Shown here: one piece after another, positions 1 through 8,595 of the stretch | Layout of the letters: each line of letters opens with the position of its first letter | Numbering within the stretch: position 1 is the first letter of the stretch | Assembly: GCA_014874185.1 (NCBI GenBank) | Contig: JACWAF010000007.1 | Location: 1-64,000 of the forward strand | Direction of reading: 5' to 3' | Origin: Nitrospirota bacterium | Lineage (GTDB): Bacteria; Nitrospirota; Thermodesulfovibrionia; Thermodesulfovibrionales; JdFR-88 | Length of the DNA stretch: 64,000 nucleotides | Made by a program: the position numbers and the translations under genes | Notes under the pieces: model-generated | The model's input: the letters and a program-made list of their open reading frames with translations, nothing else | Databases searched by the model: none | What the model was told of the DNA's origin: nothing

Positions 1-176
1 AACCATTACTGTCCAAGATAATCTGAAAAGGACCTTTCTGTTCCAAAGCGGATCGGGTCACCCGTGGGCGGGTGACTCCCACGAATGACTTGTTGGAATA
101 GCAGTCTTTTGGACAAGCCTTGCCTTTTCGCCCGGAATCAGGCCCCCCTAATGCTGTCCAAAAGGCGCCGGGCCTT

Positions 177-215
177 GTCATTCCCGCCCCGTACCTGATA
201 CGGGGCGGGAATGAC
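177..215. repeat. Palindromic repeat bounded by gtcattccc / gggaatgac
   Basis: Perfect inverted repeat with 17-base arms (177-193 and 199-215) and a five-base loop cctga. The ends gtcattcc and ggaatgac recur at 50285-50384 and, in one arm, near 36792, so this is a dispersed palindromic family. No T tract follows directly, so a terminator role is not clear. Confidence 0.75.
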
Positions 216-295
216 TGAAAAAGTCCTAAAAAATGTGCTCCCTTAAAAAGGGATTCCTTTCTCTTTTCCCGCACACTAACCCATCCCCTTTCATT

Positions 296-301
296 TATAA
301 T
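296..301 (+). promoter_or_regulatory. Candidate -10 box for hemH, very close to the start
   Basis: TATAAT lies 11 bases before the hemH ATG at 313. Transcription starting about 7 bases after the box would leave a leader of only about 5 bases, and no Shine-Dalgarno sequence is visible. No convincing -35 box is seen. The same layout recurs before other genes in this window. Confidence 0.45.
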
Positions 302-312
302 CATCTATTCGC

Positions 313-1281
313 ATGAAAAACCCGGATTCCACAATAGGCGTGCTGCTTTTGAACCTTGGCGGGCCGGACAGCCTGGACGCGGTAAAGCCCTTCCTCTATA
401 ACCTGTTCTCGGACAGGATGATAATCCGCCTGGGCCCCGCGCCCCTGCAGAAGCCCCTTGCCTGGCTCATCTCCACGATGAGGACGCCTAAGGTGAAAAG
501 GTTTTACGAGCTAATAGGGGGCAAGTCCCCCATACTTGAGCTTACAAAGGCGCAGGCCGCGGCCCTTGAGGCCGCCCTCAAAAAGGACGGGGATTTCCGG
601 GTCTTTATCGGGATGCGCTACTGGCACCCGCGCATCCGGGACGAGGTGGCCCGCATGGAAAAAAGCGGGATAAAAAAGTTCATCGCCCTCTCGCTTTATC
701 CGCAGTACTCCATAGCCAGCACGGGCTCCTCGCTGGAGAAGCTGAAGGAGGTGGCCCGGGGCCGCCCGCTTGCTTATGACACCATCACGGACTGGCACAC
801 GCATCCACTGTATATAGAGGCCCTGGCCGATACGGTGAAGAAAGGCCTGGCCCGCTTCGATGACAAGGACGCGCACGTCCTCTTCAGCGCCCACGGGCTG
901 CCGGTGAAGTTCATAGAGATGGGGGACCCTTACCAGCAGCACATAAGGGAAACTGTTGAGGCGGTTGCGGCAAAGGCCGGGATTGCAAAATGGAGCATCA
1001 GCTATCAGTCCCGCACGGGGCCGGTGAAATGGCTGGGGCCGGGCACGGACGAGGCCATCAAAGAGCTTGCGGCGCATGGCGTGAAAAGGGTGCTGGCGGT
1101 GGCGGTGAGTTTCGTATCGGACCATATTGAGACGCTGTACGAGATTGATATATTATATAGGAAGCTTGCCCGGGGGCTTGGGATAGACTTGAAGAGGGCG
1201 GAGGCCCTGAACACCCATCCATTACTGATAGGGGCGCTAAAGGACATCGTATTGAGCAAGAAAAGAGAGCTTGGCTGGTGA
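313..1281 (+). CDS. hemH: Ferrochelatase
   Basis: Inserts ferrous iron into protoporphyrin IX, the last step of protohaem synthesis. The 322-residue length is normal for bacterial ferrochelatase. The N-terminus has the family opening GVLLLNLGGPDSLDAVKPFL, and the metal/porphyrin site motif FSAHGLP carries the catalytic histidine at residue 194. The later VSFVSDHIETLYEID segment also matches the family. The stop codon overlaps the GTG start of hemG by four bases, so the two haem genes are translationally coupled. No Shine-Dalgarno is seen at the ATG; a TATAAT box sits 11 bases upstream. Confidence 0.95.
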   Translation: MKNPDSTIGVLLLNLGGPDSLDAVKPFLYNLFSDRMIIRLGPAPLQKPLAWLISTMRTPKVKRFYELIGGKSPILELTKAQAAALEAALKKDGDFRVFIGMRYWHPRIRDEVARMEKSGIKKFIALSLYPQYSIASTGSSLEKLKEVARGRPLAYDTITDWHTHPLYIEALADTVKKGLARFDDKDAHVLFSAHGLPVKFIEMGDPYQQHIRETVEAVAAKAGIAKWSISYQSRTGPVKWLGPGTDEAIKELAAHGVKRVLAVAVSFVSDHIETLYEIDILYRKLARGLGIDLKRAEALNTHPLLIGALKDIVLSKKRELGW

Positions 1282-2663
1282 GGCTGACCATTATCGGCGG
1301 CGGAATATCCGGCCTCTCGCTCGCCCATTCGCTTAAAAAAAGACTGGCCCCTGAAAACCCAATAAAAGAAATTCTCCTTCTTGAGGCCGACAGCCGCGCG
1401 GGTGGAAAGGTGCGCACGGAGAAGGCAGACGGCTTCCTCTGCGAGTGGAGCGTGAACGGCTTTCTGGACAATCGCCCGCAGATAATGGAGCTTTCCAAAG
1501 AGCTTGCCCTTTCGCCATTAAAAAGCTCCGACGCGGCAAGGAGAAGATATGTCTATTCCGGTGGAAAACTGAGGCAGCTTCCCGAAAGCCCCGGTGCCTT
1601 CCTGGCCTCGGATGTGCTCTCGCCCCTGGGAAAGCTGCGCATCATGATGGAGCCCTTCATCCCCAGGAAGACCGACCCCGGCGAGAGTCTGGCGAGCTTC
1701 GCCCGCCGCAGGCTGGGAAAGGAGGCTTACGAAACCCTTATAAACCCGATGGCCTCCGGCATCTTCGCCGGCGACCCTGAGAATATGAACGTAACCTCCT
1801 GTTTTCCAAGGGTAAAAACGATCGAGAACAAGTACGGAAGTCTTATTAAAGGGATGATCAAGCTTGCCAAAGAGGCCAAAAAATCCGGCAAGGGCCCGGT
1901 GGGTGCGGGGCCGGGCGGCACCCTGACCTCCTATTACGAAGGCATGGAGCAGTTAATAGTTGCGCTAAAGGTTTACTTATCTGATAACATAAGGCTGGGG
2001 GCGAAGGCCCTTTCTATAGAAAGCACCGGAAAGGGTTTTTTGATATATCTTCAGGGCGGAGACAAGATAGAAACCGATCTTGCCGTTCTGGCCTGCCCGG
2101 CCTACGAGGCTTCACATATATTGAAGGACCTGGATAAAGAGCTGTCCTCCACCGCGGCGGATATCCCCTATCCGGCTGTTTCGGTCGTGAGCCTGGGGTT
2201 CCGGGCCGAAAAAATACCCGGCAGCACGGACCTCTTCGGCTTTCTTGTGCCAGGCATTGAGGGCCGCAAAATACTCGGTACCCTGTACGATTCCAGCATC
2301 TTCCCCAACCGCGCCCCGCGTGATTTTGTCCTCCTGCGCGTCATGACAGGCGGGGCAAGGGCATCCGCCCTCGCCATGAAAGACGATGACGCCCTTATCG
2401 ATATAGCCCGCTCCGAGCTTAAAGACATTCTCAAGATTACCGCAGAACCCGATTTCCACCGCGTATTCCGGCACGAGAAGGCAATCCCTCAATATACCCT
2501 TGACCACCACGAAAAACTTGCCGGAATGGATTCCGCCCTCACAAGGCACCCCGGCCTTTATATCACCGGAAACGCCTACCGGGGGGTGAGCCTTCCAGAC
2601 TGCGTGGAGAACTCCGAAAAACTTGCCCGGAAAATAATTACTGATAGAGGAGGAAGCGCTTGA
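1278..2663 (+). CDS. hemG: Protoporphyrinogen oxidase, HemY/PPOX type
   Basis: FAD-dependent oxidation of protoporphyrinogen IX to protoporphyrin IX, the substrate of the adjacent ferrochelatase. The protein (461 aa) opens with a Rossmann FAD motif, IIGGGISGLSLAHSL, followed by an acidic residue region LLEADSRAGGKVRT. It has the PPOX/amine-oxidase C-terminal signature around GLYITGNAYRGVSLPDCV. It starts with GTG at 1278, overlapping hemH by four bases. This family normally uses oxygen, so an anaerobic host may use another acceptor; that is inference. It could be a coproporphyrinogen oxidase of the same family, but pairing with a ferrochelatase supports the haem role. Confidence 0.88.
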   Translation: MRLTIIGGGISGLSLAHSLKKRLAPENPIKEILLLEADSRAGGKVRTEKADGFLCEWSVNGFLDNRPQIMELSKELALSPLKSSDAARRRYVYSGGKLRQLPESPGAFLASDVLSPLGKLRIMMEPFIPRKTDPGESLASFARRRLGKEAYETLINPMASGIFAGDPENMNVTSCFPRVKTIENKYGSLIKGMIKLAKEAKKSGKGPVGAGPGGTLTSYYEGMEQLIVALKVYLSDNIRLGAKALSIESTGKGFLIYLQGGDKIETDLAVLACPAYEASHILKDLDKELSSTAADIPYPAVSVVSLGFRAEKIPGSTDLFGFLVPGIEGRKILGTLYDSSIFPNRAPRDFVLLRVMTGGARASALAMKDDDALIDIARSELKDILKITAEPDFHRVFRHEKAIPQYTLDHHEKLAGMDSALTRHPGLYITGNAYRGVSLPDCVENSEKLARKIITDRGGSA

Positions 2664-3256
2664 TGAAGAAGTCTTTTTTCCTGGCCGCGGCGTTCGTATT
2701 GTTGCTGGCCCCGGCCTTGTTCGCACAGCAGCCAAGGCATCGCACTTTTACACCCCAGGAGATCAAGAAGATGAAAAATACCAGAGCGGAAATAATTACG
2801 AAATACGGCACGATAGTGCTTAAATTCTTTCCGGATGTCGCCCCCAACCACGTTGACAATTTCATAGAGCTTGCCAAGAAAGGTTTTTATAACGGCACCA
2901 TCTTCCACAGGGTGATCCCCGGCTTCATGATCCAGGGGGGAGACCCGAACACCAAGGGCCCGGACACCTCTACATACGGCATGGGCGGCCCAGGTTATAC
3001 ACTGAAGGCGGAGTTCAACAAAAGGCCCCACGTGAGGGGGACGCTGTCGATGGCCCGCTCCGGACACCCTGACAGCGCCGGGTCGCAGTTCTTCATCTGC
3101 GTTGCGGACGCCCCGTTCCTTAACGGCAACTACACGGTCTTTGGCGAAGTGGTCTCCGGGATGGACGTGGCGGACAAGATCGCGAACCTCCCCAGGGACG
3201 CCCGGGACATGCCCCTGGAAAGGGTTGAGATGCAGGTCAAGATCATCCGGGAATAG
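2663..3256 (+). CDS. Secreted peptidyl-prolyl cis-trans isomerase, cyclophilin type
   Basis: Catalyses proline isomerisation during protein folding. The N-terminus is a signal peptide (MKKSFFLAAAFVLLLAPALFA), so the enzyme is exported to the periplasm. The cyclophilin core follows with YNGTIFHRVIPGFMIQGGDP, the SMARSGHPDSAGSQFFI active-site block and LNGNYTVFGEVVSGMDV. I chose ATG at 2663, which overlaps the hemG stop by one base and has AGAGGAGGAAG just upstream; a TTG three bases earlier is also possible. The gene appears to be in the hemH-hemG transcript, but its function is general folding. Confidence 0.92.
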   Translation: MKKSFFLAAAFVLLLAPALFAQQPRHRTFTPQEIKKMKNTRAEIITKYGTIVLKFFPDVAPNHVDNFIELAKKGFYNGTIFHRVIPGFMIQGGDPNTKGPDTSTYGMGGPGYTLKAEFNKRPHVRGTLSMARSGHPDSAGSQFFICVADAPFLNGNYTVFGEVVSGMDVADKIANLPRDARDMPLERVEMQVKIIRE

Positions 3257-3309
3257 GTTGCCGTTTGCGGCTTGGATATGGTAATTTCAGTTTGAAAGGA
3301 GGCTGTTTG

Positions 3310-3540
3310 ATGAGAGACGAGCAAATAGCTGAGATCCTGGCCAAAGAGAATGACGAGTACAAAAAGCTCTCCGAAGAGCACAGGTCGCTGGATAGCACCC
3401 TTTCCAACATGCTCTCCAAGCATTATCTTACTACGGACGAAGAGTTGGAGAAGAAGCGCATTCAGAAGATGAAATTGCAGAAAAAAGACCGCATGGCGGA
3501 GATAATAAGGGAGTACAGGAAGGCGCACACCCTCAACTAG
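3310..3540 (+). CDS. Small YdcH/DUF465 family protein
   Basis: A 76-residue, highly charged helical protein with heptad-like spacing and a C-terminal KKRIQKMKLQKKDRMAEII segment, the hallmark of the YdcH/DUF465 family. The molecular role of the family is unknown to me. The ATG at 3310 is preceded by AAAGGAGG (about 3296-3303) at good spacing. An upstream in-frame start at 3265 would add residues with no family resemblance. It is the last gene of the hemH transcript; a strong hairpin with a T tract lies about 145 bases downstream. Confidence 0.82.
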   Translation: MRDEQIAEILAKENDEYKKLSEEHRSLDSTLSNMLSKHYLTTDEELEKKRIQKMKLQKKDRMAEIIREYRKAHTLN

Positions 3541-3562
3541 CAGGCTGCTAAAAACCATTTTA

Positions 3563-3584
3563 CCCCTCACCCTCGCCCTCTCCC
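3563..3584. repeat. Dispersed repeat, left copy (ccctcaccctcgccctctccc)
   Basis: The sequence matches, in reverse complement and with two mismatches, the copy at 3795-3816. A related unit occurs at about 15567-15614. The flanking bases form local hairpins (ccctctccc with ggggagaggg). This is a widespread type of palindromic intergenic repeat. Confidence 0.65.
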
Positions 3585-3683
3585 ACAAGGGGAGAGGGGG
3601 TTGGGGGAGAGGTGGACAGGGCTTTTTCAGCACTCACATAAAGAGATTGACTGCTTTAAAAGGCAGAAAACAGCAGTTTATCT

Positions 3684-3719
3684 GCGGGCCCATATTTCAA
3701 TATGGGCCCGCTTTTTTTT
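3684..3719 (+). terminator. Rho-independent terminator after the hemH-to-DUF465 operon
   Basis: Stem gcgggcccata (3684-3694) pairs perfectly with tatgggcccgc (3701-3711) around a six-base loop, followed by eight T (3712-3719). This is a textbook intrinsic terminator. Confidence 0.9.
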
Positions 3720-3794
3720 ATAATAAGTCTTTTCAACGAAGTACCCGCCGCAGAGGCCAGCGGGGTTATCCCTAAAATTCCCTCGCCCCTTTGG

Positions 3795-3816
3795 GGGAGA
3801 GGGTTAGGGTGAGGGG
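3795..3816. repeat. Dispersed repeat, inverted copy
   Basis: Reads gggagagggttagggtgagg and is the near-perfect reverse complement of 3563-3584. The pair brackets the terminator at 3684-3719. Confidence 0.65.
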
Positions 3817-3870
3817 TTCCCGTGGCAAGACTGCGGGGAATTGCAAATTAAAAAAAAGGAGGCCGATTAC

Positions 3871-5529
3871 TTGAGCAACCGTTCGGAGGAGATAAAAAAA
3901 GGGATCGAGAGGGTCCCGCACAGGGCGCTGCTTTACGCGACAGGCATTCCAAAGTCCGAGATGGACAAGCCCTTTATCGGCGTGGCCACAAGCTTCACGG
4001 ACATCATCCCGGGACACGTGGGGATGCGCGACCTGGAGAGGTTCATCGAAAAGGGCGTCCACGCGGGCGGGGGTTATCCGTTCTTCTTCGGGGTCCCCGG
4101 CATCTGCGACGGCATTGCCATGGGCCACAGCGGGATGCAGTATTCCCTTCCCTCGCGCGAGCTGATAGCCGACATGGTGGAGACAGTCATGCAGGCCCAC
4201 AAGCTGGACGGCCTCGTCCTCCTCACGAACTGCGACAAGATAACCCCCGGCATGCTCATGGGCGCCTTGAGGGTGAATGTGCCAACGGTGGTCGTTACGG
4301 CCGGGCCGATGCTGTCGGGGCACCTGAGGGGCAGAAGGCTCTCGCTGGTGAACGACACATTCGAGGCGGTAGGAAAATACAAGGCCGGGCTTATCGGGGA
4401 CAAGGAGATAGAAGAGCTTGAGCTTTGCGCCTGCCCCGGCGCGGGCTCCTGCCAGGGGATGTACACGGCTAACACGATGGCGTGCCTTACAGAGGCCATC
4501 GGGATGAGCCTGCCCCGTTGCGCCACGGCCCTTGCCGTAAGCGCCCAGAAGAGGCGCATAGCGTTCGAGAGCGGCCGCCGGGTTGTGGAGCTTGTAAAGA
4601 AGAAGGTCACCCCCAGGAAGGTGGTCACGATGGAGTCCATGCGGAACGCCATCGTGGTGGACCTCGCATTGGGCGGTTCCACAAATACCGTTTTGCACCT
4701 TCCGGCGATCGCCCATGCGGCGGGCTTGAAACTGCCGCTGGAAAACTTCGACGAGCTTTCGAAGAAGACCCCGCATATCGCCGACATGCTCCCCGGCGGA
4801 AGGCATTATCTTGAAGACCTGGACTGGGCTGGCGGCATCCCCGCCGTGATGAAGAGACTGAAAGGCCTGCTCAACGACCATATCACCGCAAGCGGCAAGA
4901 CGGTATTCGAGATTGCCGATGAAGCCGAGATCACGGAAGAAGATGTGATAAGGCCCCTTGATAAGGCCCATCACAAAGAGGGCGGCATAGCCATCCTCAG
5001 GGGCAATATCGCCCCGGACGGCGCCGTGGTGAAGCAGTCCGCGGTGACAAAAAACATGATGCGCTTCAAGGGCAAGGCGAAGGTCTTCGACTCTGAAGAG
5101 GCGGGCATGAAGGCCATCATGGAGGGCAGGATCGTCTCCGGGGACGTTGTAGTAATCCGTTACGAAGGCCCGAAGGGCGGCCCCGGAATGCGCGAGATGC
5201 TCTCGCCCACGGCGGCCATTGCGGGCATGGGCCTAAGCGAGTCGGTTGCGCTTATTACCGACGGGCGGTTCTCGGGCGGCACGCGCGGGCCATGCATAGG
5301 GCACGTCTCGCCGGAGGCGATGGAGGGCGGCCCGATAGCGGCCATAAAAGACGGCGATATCATCTCAATAGACATCCCGGCCCGGAAGATAAACCTTGAG
5401 CTGGCGGACGCGGAGATGGAAAAAAGGCTCTCCGGCTGGAAGAAGCCCAGGCCCAAGGTCACGGCCGGCTGGCTTTCGCGTTACGCGCGGCTTGTAAGCA
5501 GTGCCGCCGATGGCGCGATAATGGAATGA
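3871..5529 (+). CDS. ilvD: Dihydroxy-acid dehydratase
   Basis: Dehydrates 2,3-dihydroxy-isovalerate and 2,3-dihydroxy-methylvalerate in valine and isoleucine synthesis; an iron-sulfur enzyme. The 552-residue length is typical. The conserved cluster and active-site regions are present: TNCDKITPG with Cys121, [16 protein letters not shown] with Cys194, and the C-terminal [18 protein letters not shown] block. I chose the TTG at 3871 because GGAGG lies nine bases upstream and the residues before it (from another TTG at 3841) are lysine-rich and not conserved. ilvB and ilvN follow after a repeat-bearing gap of about 240 bases. Confidence 0.95.
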   Translation: MSNRSEEIKKGIERVPHRALLYATGIPKSEMDKPFIGVATSFTDIIPGHVGMRDLERFIEKGVHAGGGYPFFFGVPGICDGIAMGHSGMQYSLPSRELIADMVETVMQAHKLDGLVLLTNCDKITPGMLMGALRVNVPTVVVTAGPMLSGHLRGRRLSLVNDTFEAVGKYKAGLIGDKEIEELELCACPGAGSCQGMYTANTMACLTEAIGMSLPRCATALAVSAQKRRIAFESGRRVVELVKKKVTPRKVVTMESMRNAIVVDLALGGSTNTVLHLPAIAHAAGLKLPLENFDELSKKTPHIADMLPGGRHYLEDLDWAGGIPAVMKRLKGLLNDHITASGKTVFEIADEAEITEEDVIRPLDKAHHKEGGIAILRGNIAPDGAVVKQSAVTKNMMRFKGKAKVFDSEEAGMKAIMEGRIVSGDVVVIRYEGPKGGPGMREMLSPTAAIAGMGLSESVALITDGRFSGGTRGPCIGHVSPEAMEGGPIAAIKDGDIISIDIPARKINLELADAEMEKRLSGWKKPRPKVTAGWLSRYARLVSSAADGAIME

Positions 5530-5570
5530 TGTGCCACTGCATCAGATTTGTGGGTTTGAATAATTTTTCC

Positions 5571-5660
5571 AAACACCCCCTTTAGAAAAGGGGGCAAGGG
5601 GGATTTGATTATTGATTTTATTTTAAAAATCTCCCCACCCCCCTCTTTTCCAAAGAGGGG
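5571..5660. repeat. Hairpin repeat between ilvD and ilvB
   Basis: Left half accccctttagaaaaggggg plus caagggggattt; right half aaatctccccaccccc plus ctcttttccaaagagggg. The two halves are imperfect inverted copies separated by an AT-rich spacer. Similar G-rich/C-rich units occur in the 5' part of the lptE reading frame (about 50394-50446). Confidence 0.6.
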
Positions 5661-5701
5661 CTTAAATGCGGGCCCCACATGAGGCAGACCCGAATGATAT
5701 G

Positions 5702-5727
5702 CCCAAGGGGCTTTTAGCCCCGTATTT
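5702..5727. repeat. Dispersed hairpin repeat, copy 1
   Basis: cccaaggggcttttagcccc followed by gtattt. The reverse complement appears at 32411-32435 with one base difference. The ggggct/agcccc arms fold on themselves. Confidence 0.7.
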
Positions 5728-5770
5728 ATGTTAAAATATCGAACAAAATTCAGGTCTTAAAGGAAGTATT

Positions 5771-7525
5771 ATGAAGATATCAGGCGCGGAGATAATTCTG
5801 GAGTCCCTGAAGCGCGAGGGTGTGAAATACATCTTCGGCTATCCTGGCGGCGTCGTCCTCAACATATTCGACGTACTGTATGAGAACACGGACCTGAGGC
5901 TCATCCTCACCCGCCACGAGCAGGCGGCGGTGCACGCCGCGGACGGATACGCAAGGGCAACAGGGAAGGCCGGAGTTGCCCTTGTCACAAGCGGCCCCGG
6001 AGCAACCAATGCCGTTACCGGGATAGCTACCGCCTCCATGGACTCCGTCCCGATTGTGGTCCTTACCGGACAGGTCCCCACTATGCTCATCGGCAACGAC
6101 GCCTTCCAGGAGGCCGACATTGTGGGCATTACGCGCCCGTGCACCAAGCACAATTTCCTGGTGAAAGACGTAAACGATCTGGCCATGACGATAAAGGAGG
6201 CCTTCCATATAGCCACTACCGGCAGGCCCGGCCCAGTCCTCATAGACCTTCCCAAGGACGTGACGGGCGGAAAGACCGAGTTCGTCTGGCCTGAAAAGGT
6301 TGACCTCCCCGGCTACAAGCCCAAGTACGAGGGCAACAAGTGGATGATAAACCAGGCCGCCGCATTAATCGAGAAATCGAGGAAGCCGGTGATCGTGGCG
6401 GGGGGCGGCGTGATAGCTTCTGGCGCATACAAAGAGCTTAAAGAGCTTGCCGAGATGACCCAGATACCCGTTACCACTACCCTGATGGGTATTGGCGGCT
6501 TTCCCGGCTCTCACCCGCTCTCATTGGGAATGCCGGGGATGCACGGCACATATTACGCGAACCGCTCGATACAGGACTCTGACCTCCTCATCGCCGTGGG
6601 CATGCGCTTTGACGACCGCGTGACGGGAAAGACGGACGCCTTCGCCCCCAATGCAAGCATTATCCACATAGACATAGACCCCACTTCCATAAAGAAGAAC
6701 GTCCGGGTGGACGTGCCCATCGTGGGCGATGTGAAGAAGGTCCTCACGGTGCTTAACAAGCTCCTGAAGACAGAGTCCAAGTCCCAGTGGAAAGAGATAC
6801 GTAAGGCCTGGCTCAAACAGATTGACGACTGGAAGCATGAGAGGCCGCTCACGTATACCTACTCCGACGACGTGATAAAGCCGCAGTACGTGGTAGAGAA
6901 GATATACGAGCTTACGAAGGGCGATGCCATAATCACCACCGAGGTGGGGCAGAACCAGATGTGGGCCGCGCAGTTCTATAAATACGACAAGCCGCGCACG
7001 TTCATCTCATCGGGCGGGCTTGGGACGATGGGCTTCGGGTTCCCGGCCGCTATAGGGGCGCAGTTCGCCTTCCCGGATAAGCTGGTCATAGACATAGCCG
7101 GGGACGGCAGCATCCAGATGAATATACAGGAGCTTGCCACTGCCGTTATCAACAAGCTCCCGGTGAAGGTGGCCATCCTGAATAACCGCTATCTGGGCAT
7201 GGTGAGGCAATGGCAGGAGCTTTTCTATGGGGGCCGCTATGCGCATACCCAGCTTAACCCCCTCAATATGGCGCTGGACGTTGTGCCCGATTTCGTGAAG
7301 GTTGCCGAGGCCTACGGCGCGGTGGGGCTGAGGGCGGAGAAGCCCTCCGAGGTGGAACCGCTTCTCAAAGAGGCCTTCAAGACAAAAAAGACCGTTTTCA
7401 TGGACTTCATCGTGGACTGGAAAGAGAAGGTCTACCCGATGGTGCCCGCCGGAGCGCCGATAGACCATATGATGTTCGAGGAGAAAGAGGAGAAGCCCGC
7501 GAAGAAGCTGAAGGTGGTGAAATGA
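5771..7525 (+). CDS. ilvB: Acetolactate synthase large (catalytic) subunit
   Basis: Condenses two pyruvates, or pyruvate and 2-oxobutyrate, as the first common step of branched-chain amino acid synthesis. Uses thiamine diphosphate and FAD. At 584 residues it has normal length. Visible: the ThDP-activating glutamate Glu50 in [20 protein letters not shown], the GDGS...NN cofactor motif starting at residue 444, and the central FAD-binding domain. AAAGGAAG precedes the ATG. The regulatory subunit ilvN overlaps its stop by four bases, indicating coupled translation. Confidence 0.96.
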   Translation: MKISGAEIILESLKREGVKYIFGYPGGVVLNIFDVLYENTDLRLILTRHEQAAVHAADGYARATGKAGVALVTSGPGATNAVTGIATASMDSVPIVVLTGQVPTMLIGNDAFQEADIVGITRPCTKHNFLVKDVNDLAMTIKEAFHIATTGRPGPVLIDLPKDVTGGKTEFVWPEKVDLPGYKPKYEGNKWMINQAAALIEKSRKPVIVAGGGVIASGAYKELKELAEMTQIPVTTTLMGIGGFPGSHPLSLGMPGMHGTYYANRSIQDSDLLIAVGMRFDDRVTGKTDAFAPNASIIHIDIDPTSIKKNVRVDVPIVGDVKKVLTVLNKLLKTESKSQWKEIRKAWLKQIDDWKHERPLTYTYSDDVIKPQYVVEKIYELTKGDAIITTEVGQNQMWAAQFYKYDKPRTFISSGGLGTMGFGFPAAIGAQFAFPDKLVIDIAGDGSIQMNIQELATAVINKLPVKVAILNNRYLGMVRQWQELFYGGRYAHTQLNPLNMALDVVPDFVKVAEAYGAVGLRAEKPSEVEPLLKEAFKTKKTVFMDFIVDWKEKVYPMVPAGAPIDHMMFEEKEEKPAKKLKVVK

Positions 7526-8010
7526 GGCACACGATATCCCTGATGGTCGAGAACAAGTTCGGCGTCCTCTCCCGCATATCGGGGCTCTTCAGCGGCAGGG
7601 GCTACAACATAGAGAGCCTCTCCGTGGGCGAGACGACAGACCCGAATTACTCGCAGATGACCATCGTCACAAGCGGAGACGACCGGATAATAGAGCAGAT
7701 AACGAAGCAGCTGAACAAGCTTGTGGACGTCATCAAAGTAACCGACATGACCGAGTTCGAGCATGTGGAGCGGGAGATGATCCTGATAAAGGTGGCCCCC
7801 ATACAGCAGAAGCGCACCGAGGTGCTTGAGCTTGCAGGCATATTCCGGGGCAGGGTGGTGGACTCCTCCGAGAGCACTTACACCGTGGAGATAACCGGGG
7901 ACGAGAAGAAGATAGAGGCGTTCATCTCACTTATGCGTCCTATGGGCATTAAAGAACTGGTGCGCACGGGCAAGGTTTCCATAATGAGGGAGGGCCTCAA
8001 AAAGAAATAG
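7522..8010 (+). CDS. ilvN: Acetolactate synthase small (regulatory) subunit
   Basis: Regulatory partner of IlvB; binds branched-chain amino acids for feedback inhibition. The 162-residue protein has an N-terminal ACT domain ([20 protein letters not shown] through about residue 75) and the ALS small-subunit C-terminal domain. The start ATG overlaps the ilvB stop (ATGA). A strong hairpin lies about 50 bases downstream. Confidence 0.95.
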   Translation: MRHTISLMVENKFGVLSRISGLFSGRGYNIESLSVGETTDPNYSQMTIVTSGDDRIIEQITKQLNKLVDVIKVTDMTEFEHVEREMILIKVAPIQQKRTEVLELAGIFRGRVVDSSESTYTVEITGDEKKIEAFISLMRPMGIKELVRTGKVSIMREGLKKK

Positions 8011-8057
8011 CCTCATTCTCCCCGCCCTGGCGGGAAAGAGATAAAACTATCTGTTTC

Positions 8058-8099
8058 GAAGCGGGCCGCCCCCCTGGCGGCCCGCTTCAGTTTTGATTT
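8058..8099 (+). terminator. Terminator after ilvBN
   Basis: Stem gaagcgggccgcc (8058-8070) pairs perfectly with ggcggcccgcttc (8076-8088), loop cccct, then a T-rich run agttttgatttt. It separates the plus-strand ilvBN genes from the convergent lspA. Confidence 0.85.
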
Positions 8100-8145
8100 T
8101 CCGGTGTCGCGTCCCCAGGCTTTTATTCAGGGCGGAAACAGGAGC

Positions 8146-8595
8146 TCAGGCGGCCCCGCGTTTTTTTGAAAACAGCGAATCAAGAAACAGGATGATTATC
8201 CCTATCGAAAGATAGGCGTCGGCGAAGTTGAAAGCGGGCCAGTGGTAATGGCCCAGGTGGAAGTCTATGAAGTCCCGCACGTAACCCCTTGACAGCCTGT
8301 CTATAAGGTTCCCCGCCGCCCCTGCTATGATCAGCCCAAGCCCGAAGGGCTTTTCCCTTCCCCTGAAGAGGATGAAGAGAAGCACGATTATGGTCAAGAG
8401 CGAGATCACAATAAAGAAATTGTTTCCCAGAAAACGCAATATCCCGAATGCCGCGCCCGCATTGCGCAGATTCACGATCTCTAGGAACGGGAATATCCGC
8501 AGTGGGGCATCGGGCGGAATCAGTTTATGGGCTATCGTTTTTGTCACCTGGTCCAGTATGACCAGCGCTGTTATCCACACCATCATCTTTTTCAT
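8146..8595 (-). CDS. lspA: Lipoprotein signal peptidase (signal peptidase II)
   Basis: Inner-membrane aspartyl protease that removes the signal peptide from diacylglyceryl-modified prolipoproteins. The 149 residues contain four hydrophobic segments and both catalytic aspartates: Asp99 in AGNLIDRLSRG and Asp126 in FNFADAYLS. I chose the ATG at 8595 (MKKMMVWITAL); it overlaps the ileS stop by four bases. Longer in-frame extensions lie inside ileS and are not conserved. Substrates in this window include the lipobox proteins GspD, LptE and the TPR protein. Confidence 0.93.
   Translation of the reverse strand: MKKMMVWITALVILDQVTKTIAHKLIPPDAPLRIFPFLEIVNLRNAGAAFGILRFLGNNFFIVISLLTIIVLLFILFRGREKPFGLGLIIAGAAGNLIDRLSRGYVRDFIDFHLGHYHWPAFNFADAYLSIGIIILFLDSLFSKKRGAA

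Larger units (their letters stand above)
1..312. other. Intergenic region with hairpin repeats upstream of hemH
   Basis: No credible gene is seen in these 312 bases. The stretch holds several inverted repeats: one near 56-84 (gggtcacccg against cgggtgactcc), a second pairing near 115 with 155 around ttttggaca / tgtccaaaa, and a perfect 17-base-arm hairpin at 177-215. The end of the region (about 296-301) carries a TATAAT box just before hemH. It looks like repeat-rich spacer plus a promoter. Confidence 0.7.
3541..3870. other. Intergenic region: repeats and terminator
   Basis: Gene-free stretch between the DUF465 gene and ilvD. It contains a repeat at 3563-3584, its inverted partner at 3795-3816, and between them the terminator hairpin at 3684-3719. 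The last 30 bases lead into the ilvD ribosome binding site. Confidence 0.75.

Noticed and set aside
511-1125. Long reading frame on the minus strand inside hemH
   Set aside because: Antisense shadow of a clear ferrochelatase with no family resemblance; many similar shadows occur in GC-rich genes here.
5530-5770. Leader-peptide attenuator for ilvB
   Set aside because: No short frame rich in Leu, Val or Ile codons, and the hairpins match dispersed repeats rather than a terminator/antiterminator pair.
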